The notes beneath the pieces are model-generated. The model saw only the letters and a program-made list of their open reading frames with translations. It had not been told where the DNA came from and searched no databases. A stretch of 64,000 bases of DNA from Shinella zoogloeoides (GTDB lineage Bacteria > Pseudomonadota > Alphaproteobacteria > Rhizobiales > Rhizobiaceae), in contig NZ_CP093528.1 in assembly GCF_022682305.1 (NCBI RefSeq), forward strand, positions 509,501 through 573,500, in the 5' to 3' direction. The translations under genes and the position numbers were made by a program. Below are positions 18,161-26,238 of this stretch, one piece after another. Every line of letters starts with the position of its first letter. Within the stretch, counting starts at the first letter, position 1.

Positions 18161-18715
18161 TCAAAACCCATAGGCCCATTCTCTGCGCCCGATCGACATG
18201 ATGCGCCAGGGCTGGCTTTCGAGCTTCCGCCAGGCATCGCAGCAATGATCGACGATGTCGTCGTATGATTTGAAGACGCGGTTTGATAACCAGTTGTCGC
18301 GCATGAAATGCCAGAGGTTTTCGACCGGGTTCAGCTCCGGCGATTTCGGTGGGAGTGGCAGAATGGTGATGTTTTCGGGCACGACGAGATTGTTGGACAT
18401 GTGCCAGCCTGCCTGATCCATGATGAGGATAGCGTGCGCGTCGGCATCGACGTGTCGGGCGATTTCGGCCAGATGCTGGGTCATGGCGTAGGTGTCGCAC
18501 CATGGCATGACCAGCGCCGCCGCCTTGCCGAGCTTCGGGCAGATTGCGCCGAAGATGTAGGCCGACCTTGTGCGCTGATCGTGCGGTGCTGAAGGCCGTG
18601 TTCCTCGCCTGGCCCATCGGCGGGTGATCTTGTTCTTTTGCCCGATACGGGCCTCATCCTGAAACCAAATCTCTATGCGTTTTCCTCGGGCCGCTCCAGC
18701 GGCAATCTCTGCCAC
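18161..18715 (-). CDS. IS630 transposase, catalytic frame (DDE domain)
   Basis: 184-residue frame with the DDE_3 catalytic core: WFQDEARIGQKNK (first Asp), ILIMDQAGWHMS (second Asp) and PPKSPELNPVENLWHFMRDNWLSN (Glu). It overlaps the N-terminal frame by 43 bp and is most likely produced as a fusion by programmed -1 frameshifting rather than from its own GTG at 18715. Confidence 0.85.
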   Translation of the reverse strand: MAEIAAGAARGKRIEIWFQDEARIGQKNKITRRWARRGTRPSAPHDQRTRSAYIFGAICPKLGKAAALVMPWCDTYAMTQHLAEIARHVDADAHAILIMDQAGWHMSNNLVVPENITILPLPPKSPELNPVENLWHFMRDNWLSNRVFKSYDDIVDHCCDAWRKLESQPWRIMSIGRREWAYGF

Positions 18716-19221
18716 TGCGGCAGGGAAGCTTTTTTAAAACCCTCAATGGCTTGAGGGTCTTGCGCGTGATGTTTGGGCCGGACAGCCAGCTTGCGATAGC
18801 CCATGGCCCGCACCTCCCGGCTCAGCGTTTGCTCGCTCACGGAAACGCGAAACTCTTCCCAAAGCCATTGCGCCAGATCGCACAGACGCCAACGAACAAC
18901 GCCGTCGAGATAGGGTGTCGGCCCACGCTCGATTGCTTGCGCCAAGGCCGCACGCTGCTGATCGTTCAACCGCGACTGCGGACCGGGAGCCTTGCCATTG
19001 ATCAGGCCTTGGGGACCGTGTTCGTTGAACCGCATGACCCAGTCCCGGACAATTTGGAGCGTGACGCTGCCGAGGCGGGCGGCATCGGAACGCGAGCCTC
19101 CATCGTAGATTGAGGCGAGTGCCAACAGACGGCGCGCTTGAGCGGCATCTTTCGTCTGCCGCGCCAGCCGCCGCAGACTGTCTCCATCAAAATCCACCCG
19201 TAATGAAATCCCTGATCGCAT
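18673..19221 (-). CDS. IS630 transposase, N-terminal frame (helix-turn-helix part)
   Basis: 182-residue frame carrying the DNA-binding part of the IS630 transposase: DAARLGSVTLQIVRDWVMRFNEHGPQGL and the WRLCDLAQWLWEEF...VSEQTLSREVRAMGYRKL segment. Near its end, at 18729-18735, the minus strand reads AAAAAAG. A -1 slip there joins Phe-Lys-Lys to Ser-Phe-Pro-Ala-Ala in the second frame, the sequence expected from single-frame relatives. Without the shift it ends in about 19 unrelated residues. Confidence 0.83.
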   Translation of the reverse strand: MRSGISLRVDFDGDSLRRLARQTKDAAQARRLLALASIYDGGSRSDAARLGSVTLQIVRDWVMRFNEHGPQGLINGKAPGPQSRLNDQQRAALAQAIERGPTPYLDGVVRWRLCDLAQWLWEEFRVSVSEQTLSREVRAMGYRKLAVRPKHHAQDPQAIEGFKKASLPQWQRLPLERPEENA

Positions 19222-21112
19222 CGCAGACCTCCGGTTTGCACCAGAGATTCAGATTCACCGCACTTTGGGAAGGCCAAAGAGTCGAGGTCAGCGAGGTGGC
19301 GTATGAGACTTGCAAATTCTCCCATTCGGGATATTTGCGCAAAAGCTCCTCGGCGTAAGCCTCGAGGAGCTTTTTCTTTTTGTGCTCCGTGTCGATCTCA
19401 CCCGACGCAATCCGGGTCAGCAGATCGTTCTGGGCGGCGGCGACGAACTGCTGCTGCATGATGTCGATCACGTCCATCGAGGCCATGATGTTGGCAATGT
19501 CGCCATGCACCTGCAGGCTTGCCGGCTGGTGGCCCGGTGTCTTGCCGATCACGACCGTCTGGATGAGGTCCAGCACGATCGGCATCAGCCGGCGCTTGGC
19601 CTGCTCGTCGGCATTGTTGCGGGCAAGGAAGAGAAGTTTGCGAATGGCGATCTCGGTATTGGCTGCATTGAACTGCGCCTTCAGCCTGGCGATCTTCTCC
19701 TGAAAATCCTCCGCGGCGGGCTCTTCGGCAGCGGCCAGTTCCGTGACCAGCTTCTCACGGTTGACTTCCAGCTCATCGAGATGGTCGTCGAGGATCGCAA
19801 GACGCGGCCGGCCTTCGGCATGCCGGACCTGGATCTGCTGCATCAGGCTTGCCTGCTTCGACTTGATCGTCGCAAGCTCGATGGCCAACTGGTTCTTCCG
19901 GGAGGGGACGCTCTCCAGCTTGCTCACCTCGTGTGCGACCATCTTCTGCGAAATCCGGTCAAAAATGTCGAGTGAGTAGAAGGCGGCAGGGATGCAGTTG
20001 AGGACGCGCTCTTCCAGTTCGTGGCGGGTGATCGTCTTGCTGTTGCCGCAGCAGGCGCCGCCGAGCTCGTCGATCGGCAGGCGCTTCTTCCGGTTCGTAC
20101 AGCTATAACGATCCTTGCCCGAAATGGCGTAGGGACCGCCGCATTCCGCGCATTCCAGCATGCCGCTCAAAAGATATTCCGGCCGATGCGTCGCATTGAG
20201 CCGGTTGCTCTGCCCGAAATCGAACAGTTCGCCCACTTGCCTCTGCCGCTCCTTGACGCGCTGCCACAGCTCATCCGATACGATGCGCATCTCCGGGACG
20301 TCCTTGAATACCCACTCGGTGGCGTCGTTGGCACGGGCGGTTCGTCGTTCGGTCTCCGGATTCTTGCGGTACTGGCGCCTGTTCCAGACGATGCGCCCGA
20401 TATAGCTCTCGTTGTTGAGAATGCCGCTGCCACGGCGGACATGTCCGCGGATCGCCGTATCGCGCCACTTGCGGCCGCGCGGGCCGGGGACGCCTTCATT
20501 GTTGAGGAGGTGCGCGATGTCGCGCGGAGACATCCCGTCGGCATAGAGCTGATAGATGCGACGAACAATCTCCGCCTTGACCGGATCGACATCCCGCAGA
20601 CCCCGGATGCGGTCCCCATTGGCATCGCGCTGCTGCGATAGCTTGTAGCCGTAAGCGAGGCAGGTCGAGGCCTTGCCCTTCTTCACCGCCGTCTTCATGC
20701 CTTCGCGGGTGCGGTAACGGATCTGCTCGACCAGTTCGTGGCTGAGGGCGGTTCGCAACGCCATCTCGAGATTGGTGACCGCCTGGGCGCCATGGACGGT
20801 CCACAGGTCGATGTCGCGATACTGCCACTCCTTCAGCATCTTGAAGGCATGCTCGAGGTCGCGCGACAGTCGATCGACGGTGACACAAAGGACAATGTCG
20901 ATCTGTTCGCGCCGGATATGGCCCATAAGGCTCTGGATCCCGGGGCGGAGTTGGTAGCTCGTGCCGCTGATAGCAGCGTCGGAATAGGTTGCGACCAGCT
21001 TCCAACCACGCTCCTTGACGAAGGCTCCGCCCAGCTCGATCTGCGTTTCGATCGAGACCTCGTGCTGGCGGTCGGTGGAGTAGCGGGCATAAAACAGGAC
21101 GTTCTTGGTCAT
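19187..21112 (-). CDS. Large serine recombinase (site-specific integrase/resolvase)
   Basis: 641-residue recombinase. The catalytic domain (about 1-150) has YARYSTDRQ with Ser12, DAAISGT and the DRLSRD arginine motif. Then come the Recombinase domain (about 165-290), a zinc ribbon (CAECGGPY...YSCTNRKKR...CC, about 318-350) and a long coiled coil (about 390-480). This architecture belongs to phage or ICE integrases and to large resolvases of mobile elements. The last dozen codons overlap the IS630 start, so its natural C-terminus may have been replaced. It is a good candidate for the mobility gene of the island, although serine integrases only sometimes use tRNA sites. Confidence 0.9.
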   Translation of the reverse strand: MTKNVLFYARYSTDRQHEVSIETQIELGGAFVKERGWKLVATYSDAAISGTSYQLRPGIQSLMGHIRREQIDIVLCVTVDRLSRDLEHAFKMLKEWQYRDIDLWTVHGAQAVTNLEMALRTALSHELVEQIRYRTREGMKTAVKKGKASTCLAYGYKLSQQRDANGDRIRGLRDVDPVKAEIVRRIYQLYADGMSPRDIAHLLNNEGVPGPRGRKWRDTAIRGHVRRGSGILNNESYIGRIVWNRRQYRKNPETERRTARANDATEWVFKDVPEMRIVSDELWQRVKERQRQVGELFDFGQSNRLNATHRPEYLLSGMLECAECGGPYAISGKDRYSCTNRKKRLPIDELGGACCGNSKTITRHELEERVLNCIPAAFYSLDIFDRISQKMVAHEVSKLESVPSRKNQLAIELATIKSKQASLMQQIQVRHAEGRPRLAILDDHLDELEVNREKLVTELAAAEEPAAEDFQEKIARLKAQFNAANTEIAIRKLLFLARNNADEQAKRRLMPIVLDLIQTVVIGKTPGHQPASLQVHGDIANIMASMDVIDIMQQQFVAAAQNDLLTRIASGEIDTEHKKKKLLEAYAEELLRKYPEWENLQVSYATSLTSTLWPSQSAVNLNLWCKPEVCDAIRDFITGGF

Positions 21113-21191
21113 GGTCTGAATTCCATCTCAAGCAATATTATAGGGAACGCTGGCCGGCGGCGCCGGCCATTCTGATCTCTTGGCGAGGGCG

Positions 21192-22031
21192 TTACGGCGA
21201 TGCCGCAGCACCTCGGCAGGCGAAATCCTGGCGCAGCTTCACGCGCCTCCACAGTTCGTCGCTGACGATCCGCAAGGCAGGCGCGAAATCGTACTCACGG
21301 CCCGGTACCCAGGACCGGCCGACATAGATCTCGTCATTGAGGATGCCGGTTCGCCGATTGCGGCCGCCGCGGATGGTGGCGTCACGCCACATCCTGCCGT
21401 GGGGGCCGGGAATGCCTTGAGCGTTCAGGGCGTCGGCGATTTTTGCCGGCGACATTCCGTCGGCATACATCTGGAAAATCCGCAGGACGACTTCGGCGGT
21501 CTCGTGTTCGAGAACCCTGAACCCGAAAATGTACGTCCCATCGGCATTGTAGGCTCCGGTGTAGCGATAGCCGTAGGGCAGGGGCACAAGATGCTCGACC
21601 TCGTAGAGGTCATCCGGCATCGGCGCCCGACGGCGCCCGCGCCCGATCGCTCCATCGGGGCTGTTGTAGTAGTAGTCGATGAGATCGGCGGCCTTGATCC
21701 GGACACCGGGATCGGCAGCCCAGACCTCGATGCCTTTCGCTTCGAGTTCATGCAACAGCCGTTCAGCGACGGCAAAGCGCGAGCACAAGCGGTCCAGCGT
21801 ATGGCACAGGACGATATCGATCGATCTGATATCGACCTCTTCGAGGAGCTTGTGGATGCCGGGCTGTGCGGTGAACACGACTTCGCCGATGTCTTCGTCA
21901 CGGCAGGTCAGTTCCAGTTTCCAGCCGTTCTTCCGGATGAAGGTCTCGGCGTAATAACGCTGCGAATCGGCGCAGGCGGTGCGCAGCGTATCGCTCGAAT
22001 TGCGGAGGTAGAGCAGGACTTTCTTTGTCAT
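21192..22031 (-). CDS. Divergent serine-recombinase-like protein
   Basis: 279 residues counted from ATG 22031 (the frame is open to 22070). It is paralogous to the downstream recombinase: the Recombinase-domain block (IFQMYADGMSPAKIADALNAQGIPGPHGRMWRD, GILNDEIYVGR) matches its neighbour's closely. It lacks the zinc ribbon and the coiled coil. Catalytic features are weakened. YLRNSSD keeps a serine, but DRLSRD has become DRLCSR and the AISGT motif is missing. It may be a regulator, an accessory subunit or a decaying copy. Both genes run in the same direction, 79 bp apart. Confidence 0.8.
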   Translation of the reverse strand: MTKKVLLYLRNSSDTLRTACADSQRYYAETFIRKNGWKLELTCRDEDIGEVVFTAQPGIHKLLEEVDIRSIDIVLCHTLDRLCSRFAVAERLLHELEAKGIEVWAADPGVRIKAADLIDYYYNSPDGAIGRGRRRAPMPDDLYEVEHLVPLPYGYRYTGAYNADGTYIFGFRVLEHETAEVVLRIFQMYADGMSPAKIADALNAQGIPGPHGRMWRDATIRGGRNRRTGILNDEIYVGRSWVPGREYDFAPALRIVSDELWRRVKLRQDFACRGAAASP

Positions 22032-22165
22032 GGGGGGCTCCTGGAGCTTCAGAAATGACTTGGGAGACATGTTAGCCTGGCGCGGATCGCTTGGGAGCCC
22101 GCGCCAGCCGCCAGTCCTTCATGGTCTAGCGGTTGTGCGTGATGGGGCGGCGCCTCGGGTGATTG

Positions 22166-22184
22166 CGCGGCAATAATTGCCGCG
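22166..22184. repeat. Palindrome CGCGGCAAT-A-ATTGCCGCG
   Basis: Perfect 9-bp arms around one base. It lies between the recombinase-like gene and the 257-aa gene. The core CGGCAATAATTGCCG recurs on the other strand at 27963-27977 inside the island, so it is likely an operator or another protein-binding site of the element rather than chance. Confidence 0.55.
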
Positions 22185-22208
22185 GCACGCCGGGTCGCAC
22201 GGACGCGG

Positions 22209-22982
22209 CTAGTAACCCATCACGGCGCGGTAGGCCGCGGCGGCGCCGGTATTGCCGGAAAGACGGTTGTTCGGACGCGGCATGAGGATCTGGTCCTCGA
22301 TGCTGTCGCGATTGCCCAGCCAGTGCCAGCCGGCTTCGGCCGGGCGGGTCACGAAGACCTCGTGCGGGGTGAGCCTGATACGGGTTGCTCCCGTCTCGGC
22401 CTTGATCGCCTCGCGGAAAAGGCGGATCGCCTTGCCGTTCTCACCCGCCTTCTTCGGCGCCGGGGCCCTGGTGGCGATCGCCGAGGGCGCAATCCGCTCG
22501 GTCAGCACCAGAACGCGGCTGACCCTCTTGCGGCGACCCTCGGCGTCATCGATGTCGACGACGACTCCGCCGCTGAAGACATCACAGAAGACACCGCCAC
22601 TCACGGCAACGCAGTGCGTGCTGAGAGACACGACGCAAGGGTGATCGCGCTCCATTCCGGTGCGACCATTCAGATAGGCAGCAAGCGTCGGCCGGTCGGG
22701 AAGCCGGCGCCAGTGTCCGACAAATCCGAGCAGGTGCAATGCCTGCTCGATCTCGTGAGCACTCACCCATTTGACAGGCGGTGTGTATGAGAAGTCGAGC
22801 CAGCGCGCGCCGTACCGCGCCTGGCGGATGGCATCGGCGGCCTGCGACACGGTCGCGCCGGCGATGGACGCGATGACGCACAACCCGCCATACAGGCGGG
22901 ACCTGGTATCCTTGACGACGTCGTGAAGGTAGCGGGGTTTGATTGCTCCGACGGTGGGAGCATGATCGATGACTTTAGGCAC
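22209..22982 (-). CDS. Hypothetical protein with cysteine-peptidase-like residues
   Basis: 257-residue soluble protein I do not recognise by name. The order GGLCVIASIAGATVSQAADAI (about 32-52), THCVAVSGGVFCDVFSGGVVVDID (about 126-149) resembles the Cys...His...Asp layout of papain/C39-like folds, where a Cys at a helix start and a His before a beta strand form the active site. The C-terminal quarter has RIRLTPHEVFVTRPAEAGWHWLGNRDS. It belongs to the same minus-strand block as the recombinases and may be cargo or a mobility accessory. The peptidase reading is inference only. Confidence 0.65.
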   Translation of the reverse strand: MPKVIDHAPTVGAIKPRYLHDVVKDTRSRLYGGLCVIASIAGATVSQAADAIRQARYGARWLDFSYTPPVKWVSAHEIEQALHLLGFVGHWRRLPDRPTLAAYLNGRTGMERDHPCVVSLSTHCVAVSGGVFCDVFSGGVVVDIDDAEGRRKRVSRVLVLTERIAPSAIATRAPAPKKAGENGKAIRLFREAIKAETGATRIRLTPHEVFVTRPAEAGWHWLGNRDSIEDQILMPRPNNRLSGNTGAAAAYRAVMGY

Positions 22983-23688
22983 TTGTAGTTCCTTCGGGTC
23001 CAGAGTGGATTTTGAAGGAATGCGCTCGCCACTATGGATCCCTCAGGCGTCCGCTCGCCCTCGATCCGATCATCTTATGCCTGCTTAAAGCGCACCACAC
23101 GGAATAAGGTGCTGCAGGCTGCGTCGATATCTCTGTTCATCGTACTGCCGGTCGTTTCCCGATACCGCGGCAGAGCACATCTAAGCTGTATACCACCACT
23201 ACCTCCATCGGTACGAGGAGTGGCGCCGGGAGTGGTTCTTGCTTTGTCCGTCCCAGGATGTCGTTTTTGCCGAAGGTTCACTCCCAACTTATCCTCGCAA
23301 GCAGGTCCATTGGATGCGCATTCCAGCGTTGGCGATTGCCTCAGCTACGGGCTCGTATGAACCGGAGGAGCGTCTGGGTCAATTTTAGCGTGACCGATGA
23401 GGTTCAATTCTTTCCACTCAGGCTGAACAATCAATGCGCTTATTGGCTCGAATTTTACTGAATATTCTGCGCCGAAGCCTTCGGTCCCCGGCTTGAGCTG
23501 GAGCTATTGAGAGCGGGCTTGGCGTGACCCAATGGCGTTACCGCAGCTCTGGAAATCCGATTCAGAATCGAACGGCGTTTTAAGAAGTAACGGGGGGAAA
23601 CGTGTCAGAACTTGCAAACGCCGTCAGGCGTTGACCGGCACCTACTGCTGGAAAGGGCGAGATCGGCGCAGAGCAGGCGGACGCCGCC
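22983..23688. other. 706-bp stretch without a supported gene
   Basis: Short frames on both strands have no domain, no ribosome site and no neighbour-like codon use. It may hold the promoter for the 257-aa gene close to 22983. No repeat or hairpin stood out. Confidence 0.4.
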
Positions 23689-24024
23689 TCAAGCGTCTCG
23701 ATCGGGATCCTCGGGATGGAGAAGGTGGGCCTTGCGACGAAACGGCCAGTCGCCTGTGCGGTACTTGGCGACGAGTTCCTCGAAGAGGATGTCGGACTCC
23801 CGTTCGTCAAATCCCTGCTCCACGAGCATCCTGACCACCCGGTCTTGGAAATCCTCCAGCACCTCTTTCGCGTCCCTGGCCGCCATGCTGGAAATCGTCA
23901 TGAAGAGCGCCGTGCGGGCAATATCGTCCCGGTTCGGACGCCTTGCCTTGCGATCGGCGTCACGCAGCTTTTGTTGACGCTCGCGCTGCTCGCGATTGCG
24001 GACCTCTTCTGACTTTCTGGCCAT
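23689..24024 (-). CDS. Small charged hypothetical protein
   Basis: 111 residues from ATG 24024 (MARKSEEVRNREQRERQQKLRDADRKARRPNRDD...). A highly basic, Arg/Glu/Gln-rich helical N-terminus (about 1-36) is followed by a helical domain (DIARTALFMTISSMAARDAKEVLEDFQDRVVRMLVEQGFDERESDILFEELV). The frame is open farther upstream to 24153, but that part reads repeat-derived ISDS peptides and is not protein-like. The fold could be a small DNA-binding or plasmid/ICE housekeeping protein. The function is unknown. Confidence 0.6.
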   Translation of the reverse strand: MARKSEEVRNREQRERQQKLRDADRKARRPNRDDIARTALFMTISSMAARDAKEVLEDFQDRVVRMLVEQGFDERESDILFEELVAKYRTGDWPFRRKAHLLHPEDPDRDA

Positions 24025-24093
24025 GATACCACTCCCATACGCCCCGCGGCCTCCTTGCCAGACCTGCGCCTTACCGGCAACGCCGCTTGTGCT

Positions 24094-24306
24094 GGAATCA
24101 GAAATCCCGGCTCGTGAATCGGAAATCCACGGTTCGGAATCGCGGATGCGCAACTTGAGATGACCTGCGGGGACATTGAGGTAGATCGAGACGACGTGCG
24201 GAGACTAAACGGCGTTTGCGGAATCAAAGCTTCACGGCTCTGAATCGGAAATCCGGAAGCCGGAATCAAAAATGCGCAATTTGTCTCGATGTGCGGGCAC
24301 GTTGAG
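24094..24306. repeat. Two 87-bp direct repeats with 126-bp period
   Basis: 24094-24180 and 24220-24306 align over their length. Both contain GGAATC..., TGAATCGGAAATCC, GGAATC, ATGCGCAA and a TGCGGGGACATTGAG / TGCGGGCACGTTGAG end. A third partial copy of the end (CCGGCACATTGAGACGATG) follows at 24316. Nested short repeats of this kind occur at transposon ends and replication or partition sites. The identity is not known. Confidence 0.6.
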
Positions 24307-24708
24307 ATGACATACCGGCACATTGAGACGATGCCTGCCAGATTGTCTGCTTCGCCGGATATCGCTCAACTGCGCGCCGTATCGTGCTTTCCGCGCTAGG
24401 CGGCCGGTCCTGCCACGCCCTGTTACCGGGAGTGTTTGTTCCGAGGGCCTGAAGCGACTGATTGCGGTCTGAAGCCGGGAGAAAAGGTGATTAAGTATAA
24501 ATAAAAGTAGAAAATAATTCTTTGACGCTGGAATATGGTTAATTTGGGCGATATTAGAAATATTAATTGTATATATGGAAGTAAATAATGAGGCTTTACT
24601 TGAGTTTCGCTTGATGGCCAATTTGACAATTACTGATAGTGCGGTGACCATATGTGTGTTCGGCGTTTGTGTCGAACGTATAGCATCAGTAAACAGTGAG
24701 GTTTTATC
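24307..24708. other. AT-rich leader/regulatory stretch before the 397-aa gene
   Basis: 24481-24690 is far richer in A and T than anything around it, with runs such as AAGTATAAATAAAAGTAG and TATTAATTGTATATATGG, in a window that is otherwise GC-rich. No gene fits. It probably holds the promoter of the cargo operon and could contain an origin-like or silenced (foreign) region. Confidence 0.5.
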
Positions 24709-25902
24709 GTGAGTGCATCCAAGTTTGTCCTGCCTGCCGCCTTCGCCCATTACTATGAAAAGCTTGGGATCGCAGATGCGGCTCTTCGTGACCAGCTCGA
24801 AATCACTGCCGGGAATATCTCTGATCTCGGCCGCCGCACGACCGAGCAGAGCTTCCTGCTCGGGGAGCATCTTGTTGCCGCTTCTGAACTGCTCGCCGAC
24901 GGTCTCTTCGACAAGTGGGTCAAGAGGCGGTGCAGCTTGGCCGCCCGCACTGCGAGGGCCTATATGTCCGTCGCGCGCAATCTCGGCGAATACCGGGATG
25001 ATCTGGTCGACCTGTCGGCCAGCCCGACTGTCATGTTCCATCTGGCGCACGCGCCGCATGACAAGATCCGCGATGCGATCGCCCACGGCGAGGAGCATGG
25101 CCGTCTCCGTGTGCTCGATGTGAAAACCATCCTGGGCGATGGCGATGAGGCCAAGGACAAGACTGCCCGGGGTGACCTCCATGGAGCAGGGGGTGTGACC
25201 GGCCTGAAGGCGCTGATCGCGGTCAAGACCCGCGATGGCCTGAAGATGTTCGTGATGCATATCGAGGTCATTGTGCAGGCCATCAAGTCGGCGCTGGACC
25301 AGAAGCGGGTGATCAAGGAGGCGCTGGCCAGGGAGGTTGAAGATCTCGCCCGTGTCGCGCGCATGGAACTGGAAAGCCTGGCGCAGTTCGTGGAACCGGA
25401 CAGCGACCTGCGCCGCCATCCGCGCTCGACCCAGTTCCCGAACAAGACCGAGTGGGCGGTGGTGAACGAAACGCTGCAGAAGCTTGGGCTCTTCGATATC
25501 TGGCCGAAGTCCAAGGAATTGCCCGGTTGGCTTCGTGATGAGGTCTTGCCGGTCCTCGAATGGGCGATCTCGAAGGAGCGCAAGCCGAAATGGCCGCTGG
25601 CCCAGTCGGTAGAAAAGATGGTCGCCGTCGACGATATGGTCGAGCTGACCCCTGAAGCGGAGGCAGAGCAGGACAAGGATCAGGCCGAAGTCTCGGTCGC
25701 GACCGATCTGGATCGCTTCACGGAGCGGTTCGGCGAAGCGCTTGAGCGGGCGACAGGCGGGCTGATGGTCGTCAGCCGCGAAACACCCAAGCTCCGCAAG
25801 CAGGTCGTGGCGGTTCCGCCGCTGGCAGCCGACGAGGCGGCGGATGGTTTGAACGAAACGCTCCAGGATGAAGGCGCATCCGCACCGGCGGTGACCGCGT
25901 AA
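24709..25902 (+). CDS. DUF3102-like hypothetical protein
   Basis: 397-residue soluble protein. The segment WVKRRCSLAARTARAYMSVARNLGEY (about 68-93) is like the DUF3102 signature (a helix-turn-helix-like 'RTAqxYM' motif found in plasmid and phage proteins). A long helical middle (about 170-240) and an acidic C-terminal tail follow. GTG start: the triplet at 24709 is gtg, 6 bp after a GAGG. It opens the plus-strand cargo block and is followed by a strong hairpin. A role in maintenance or regulation of the element is plausible. No catalytic motif is seen. Confidence 0.72.
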   Translation: MSASKFVLPAAFAHYYEKLGIADAALRDQLEITAGNISDLGRRTTEQSFLLGEHLVAASELLADGLFDKWVKRRCSLAARTARAYMSVARNLGEYRDDLVDLSASPTVMFHLAHAPHDKIRDAIAHGEEHGRLRVLDVKTILGDGDEAKDKTARGDLHGAGGVTGLKALIAVKTRDGLKMFVMHIEVIVQAIKSALDQKRVIKEALAREVEDLARVARMELESLAQFVEPDSDLRRHPRSTQFPNKTEWAVVNETLQKLGLFDIWPKSKELPGWLRDEVLPVLEWAISKERKPKWPLAQSVEKMVAVDDMVELTPEAEAEQDKDQAEVSVATDLDRFTERFGEALERATGGLMVVSRETPKLRKQVVAVPPLAADEAADGLNETLQDEGASAPAVTA

Positions 25903-25914
25903 AGCTTCGGACAT

Positions 25915-25944
25915 GCTGGAAGGCCGATTGGTCGGCCTTCCAGC
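25915..25944 (+). terminator. Perfect 13-bp hairpin after the 397-aa gene
   Basis: GCTGGAAGGCCGA pairs fully with TCGGCCTTCCAGC across a TTGG loop, 13 bp after the stop codon. No T-run follows directly, so it may be a weak or Rho-assisted terminator, or an mRNA-stabilising hairpin. The following 25945-26238 has no gene. Confidence 0.5.
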
Positions 25945-26238
25945 TAAACCTTCAAGGCCGCTTGTCGGCCCTTTGTCTTGCCCGGCTTCGGCCTCGAGAT
26001 GTTTTGGCCGCGGGCGGGCTTCCGAACCTCAGTGGATGGCCAGACCGAAGCCATCGTGAGCCCGGCATTAACCTTGTTCCGGTCCCGTTCTCATTTTTTG
26101 GCCCAGGGGTCCTTGAGCCCGAGCGCCGGTCCTGCCAAGTTGCGGCTGTTCCGGATGGCCGGAACAAAGCGGCCCCTGCCGATGCTGGTAACATCGACAA
26201 GGGCCTGACCGTCAACCTTGGTTAGAAGGAATCGGGCT

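Larger units (their letters stand above)
18161..19221 (-). mobile_element. IS630-family insertion sequence (coding span)
   Basis: Two overlapping transposase frames form one IS630-type enzyme through a -1 shift at an A6G slippery run. The coding span is complete at both ends, from the usual N-terminus (SLRVDFDGDSLRRLARQTKDA) to the usual C-terminus (IMSIGRREWAYGF). The terminal inverted repeats and the TA target duplication could not be fixed by eye, so the true ends lie somewhat outside these coordinates. The 5' end overlaps the last codons of the neighbouring recombinase gene, which suggests insertion into or next to its 3' end. Confidence 0.85.

Noticed and set aside
18140..19260. Exact ends of the IS630 element
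   Set aside because: No matching terminal inverted repeats or TA duplication could be found by eye, so only the coding span is reported.
24232..25914. 560-codon antisense frame opposite the 397-aa gene
   Set aside because: No domain is seen, its start is not supported, and the plus strand has a ribosome site and protein-like helices.
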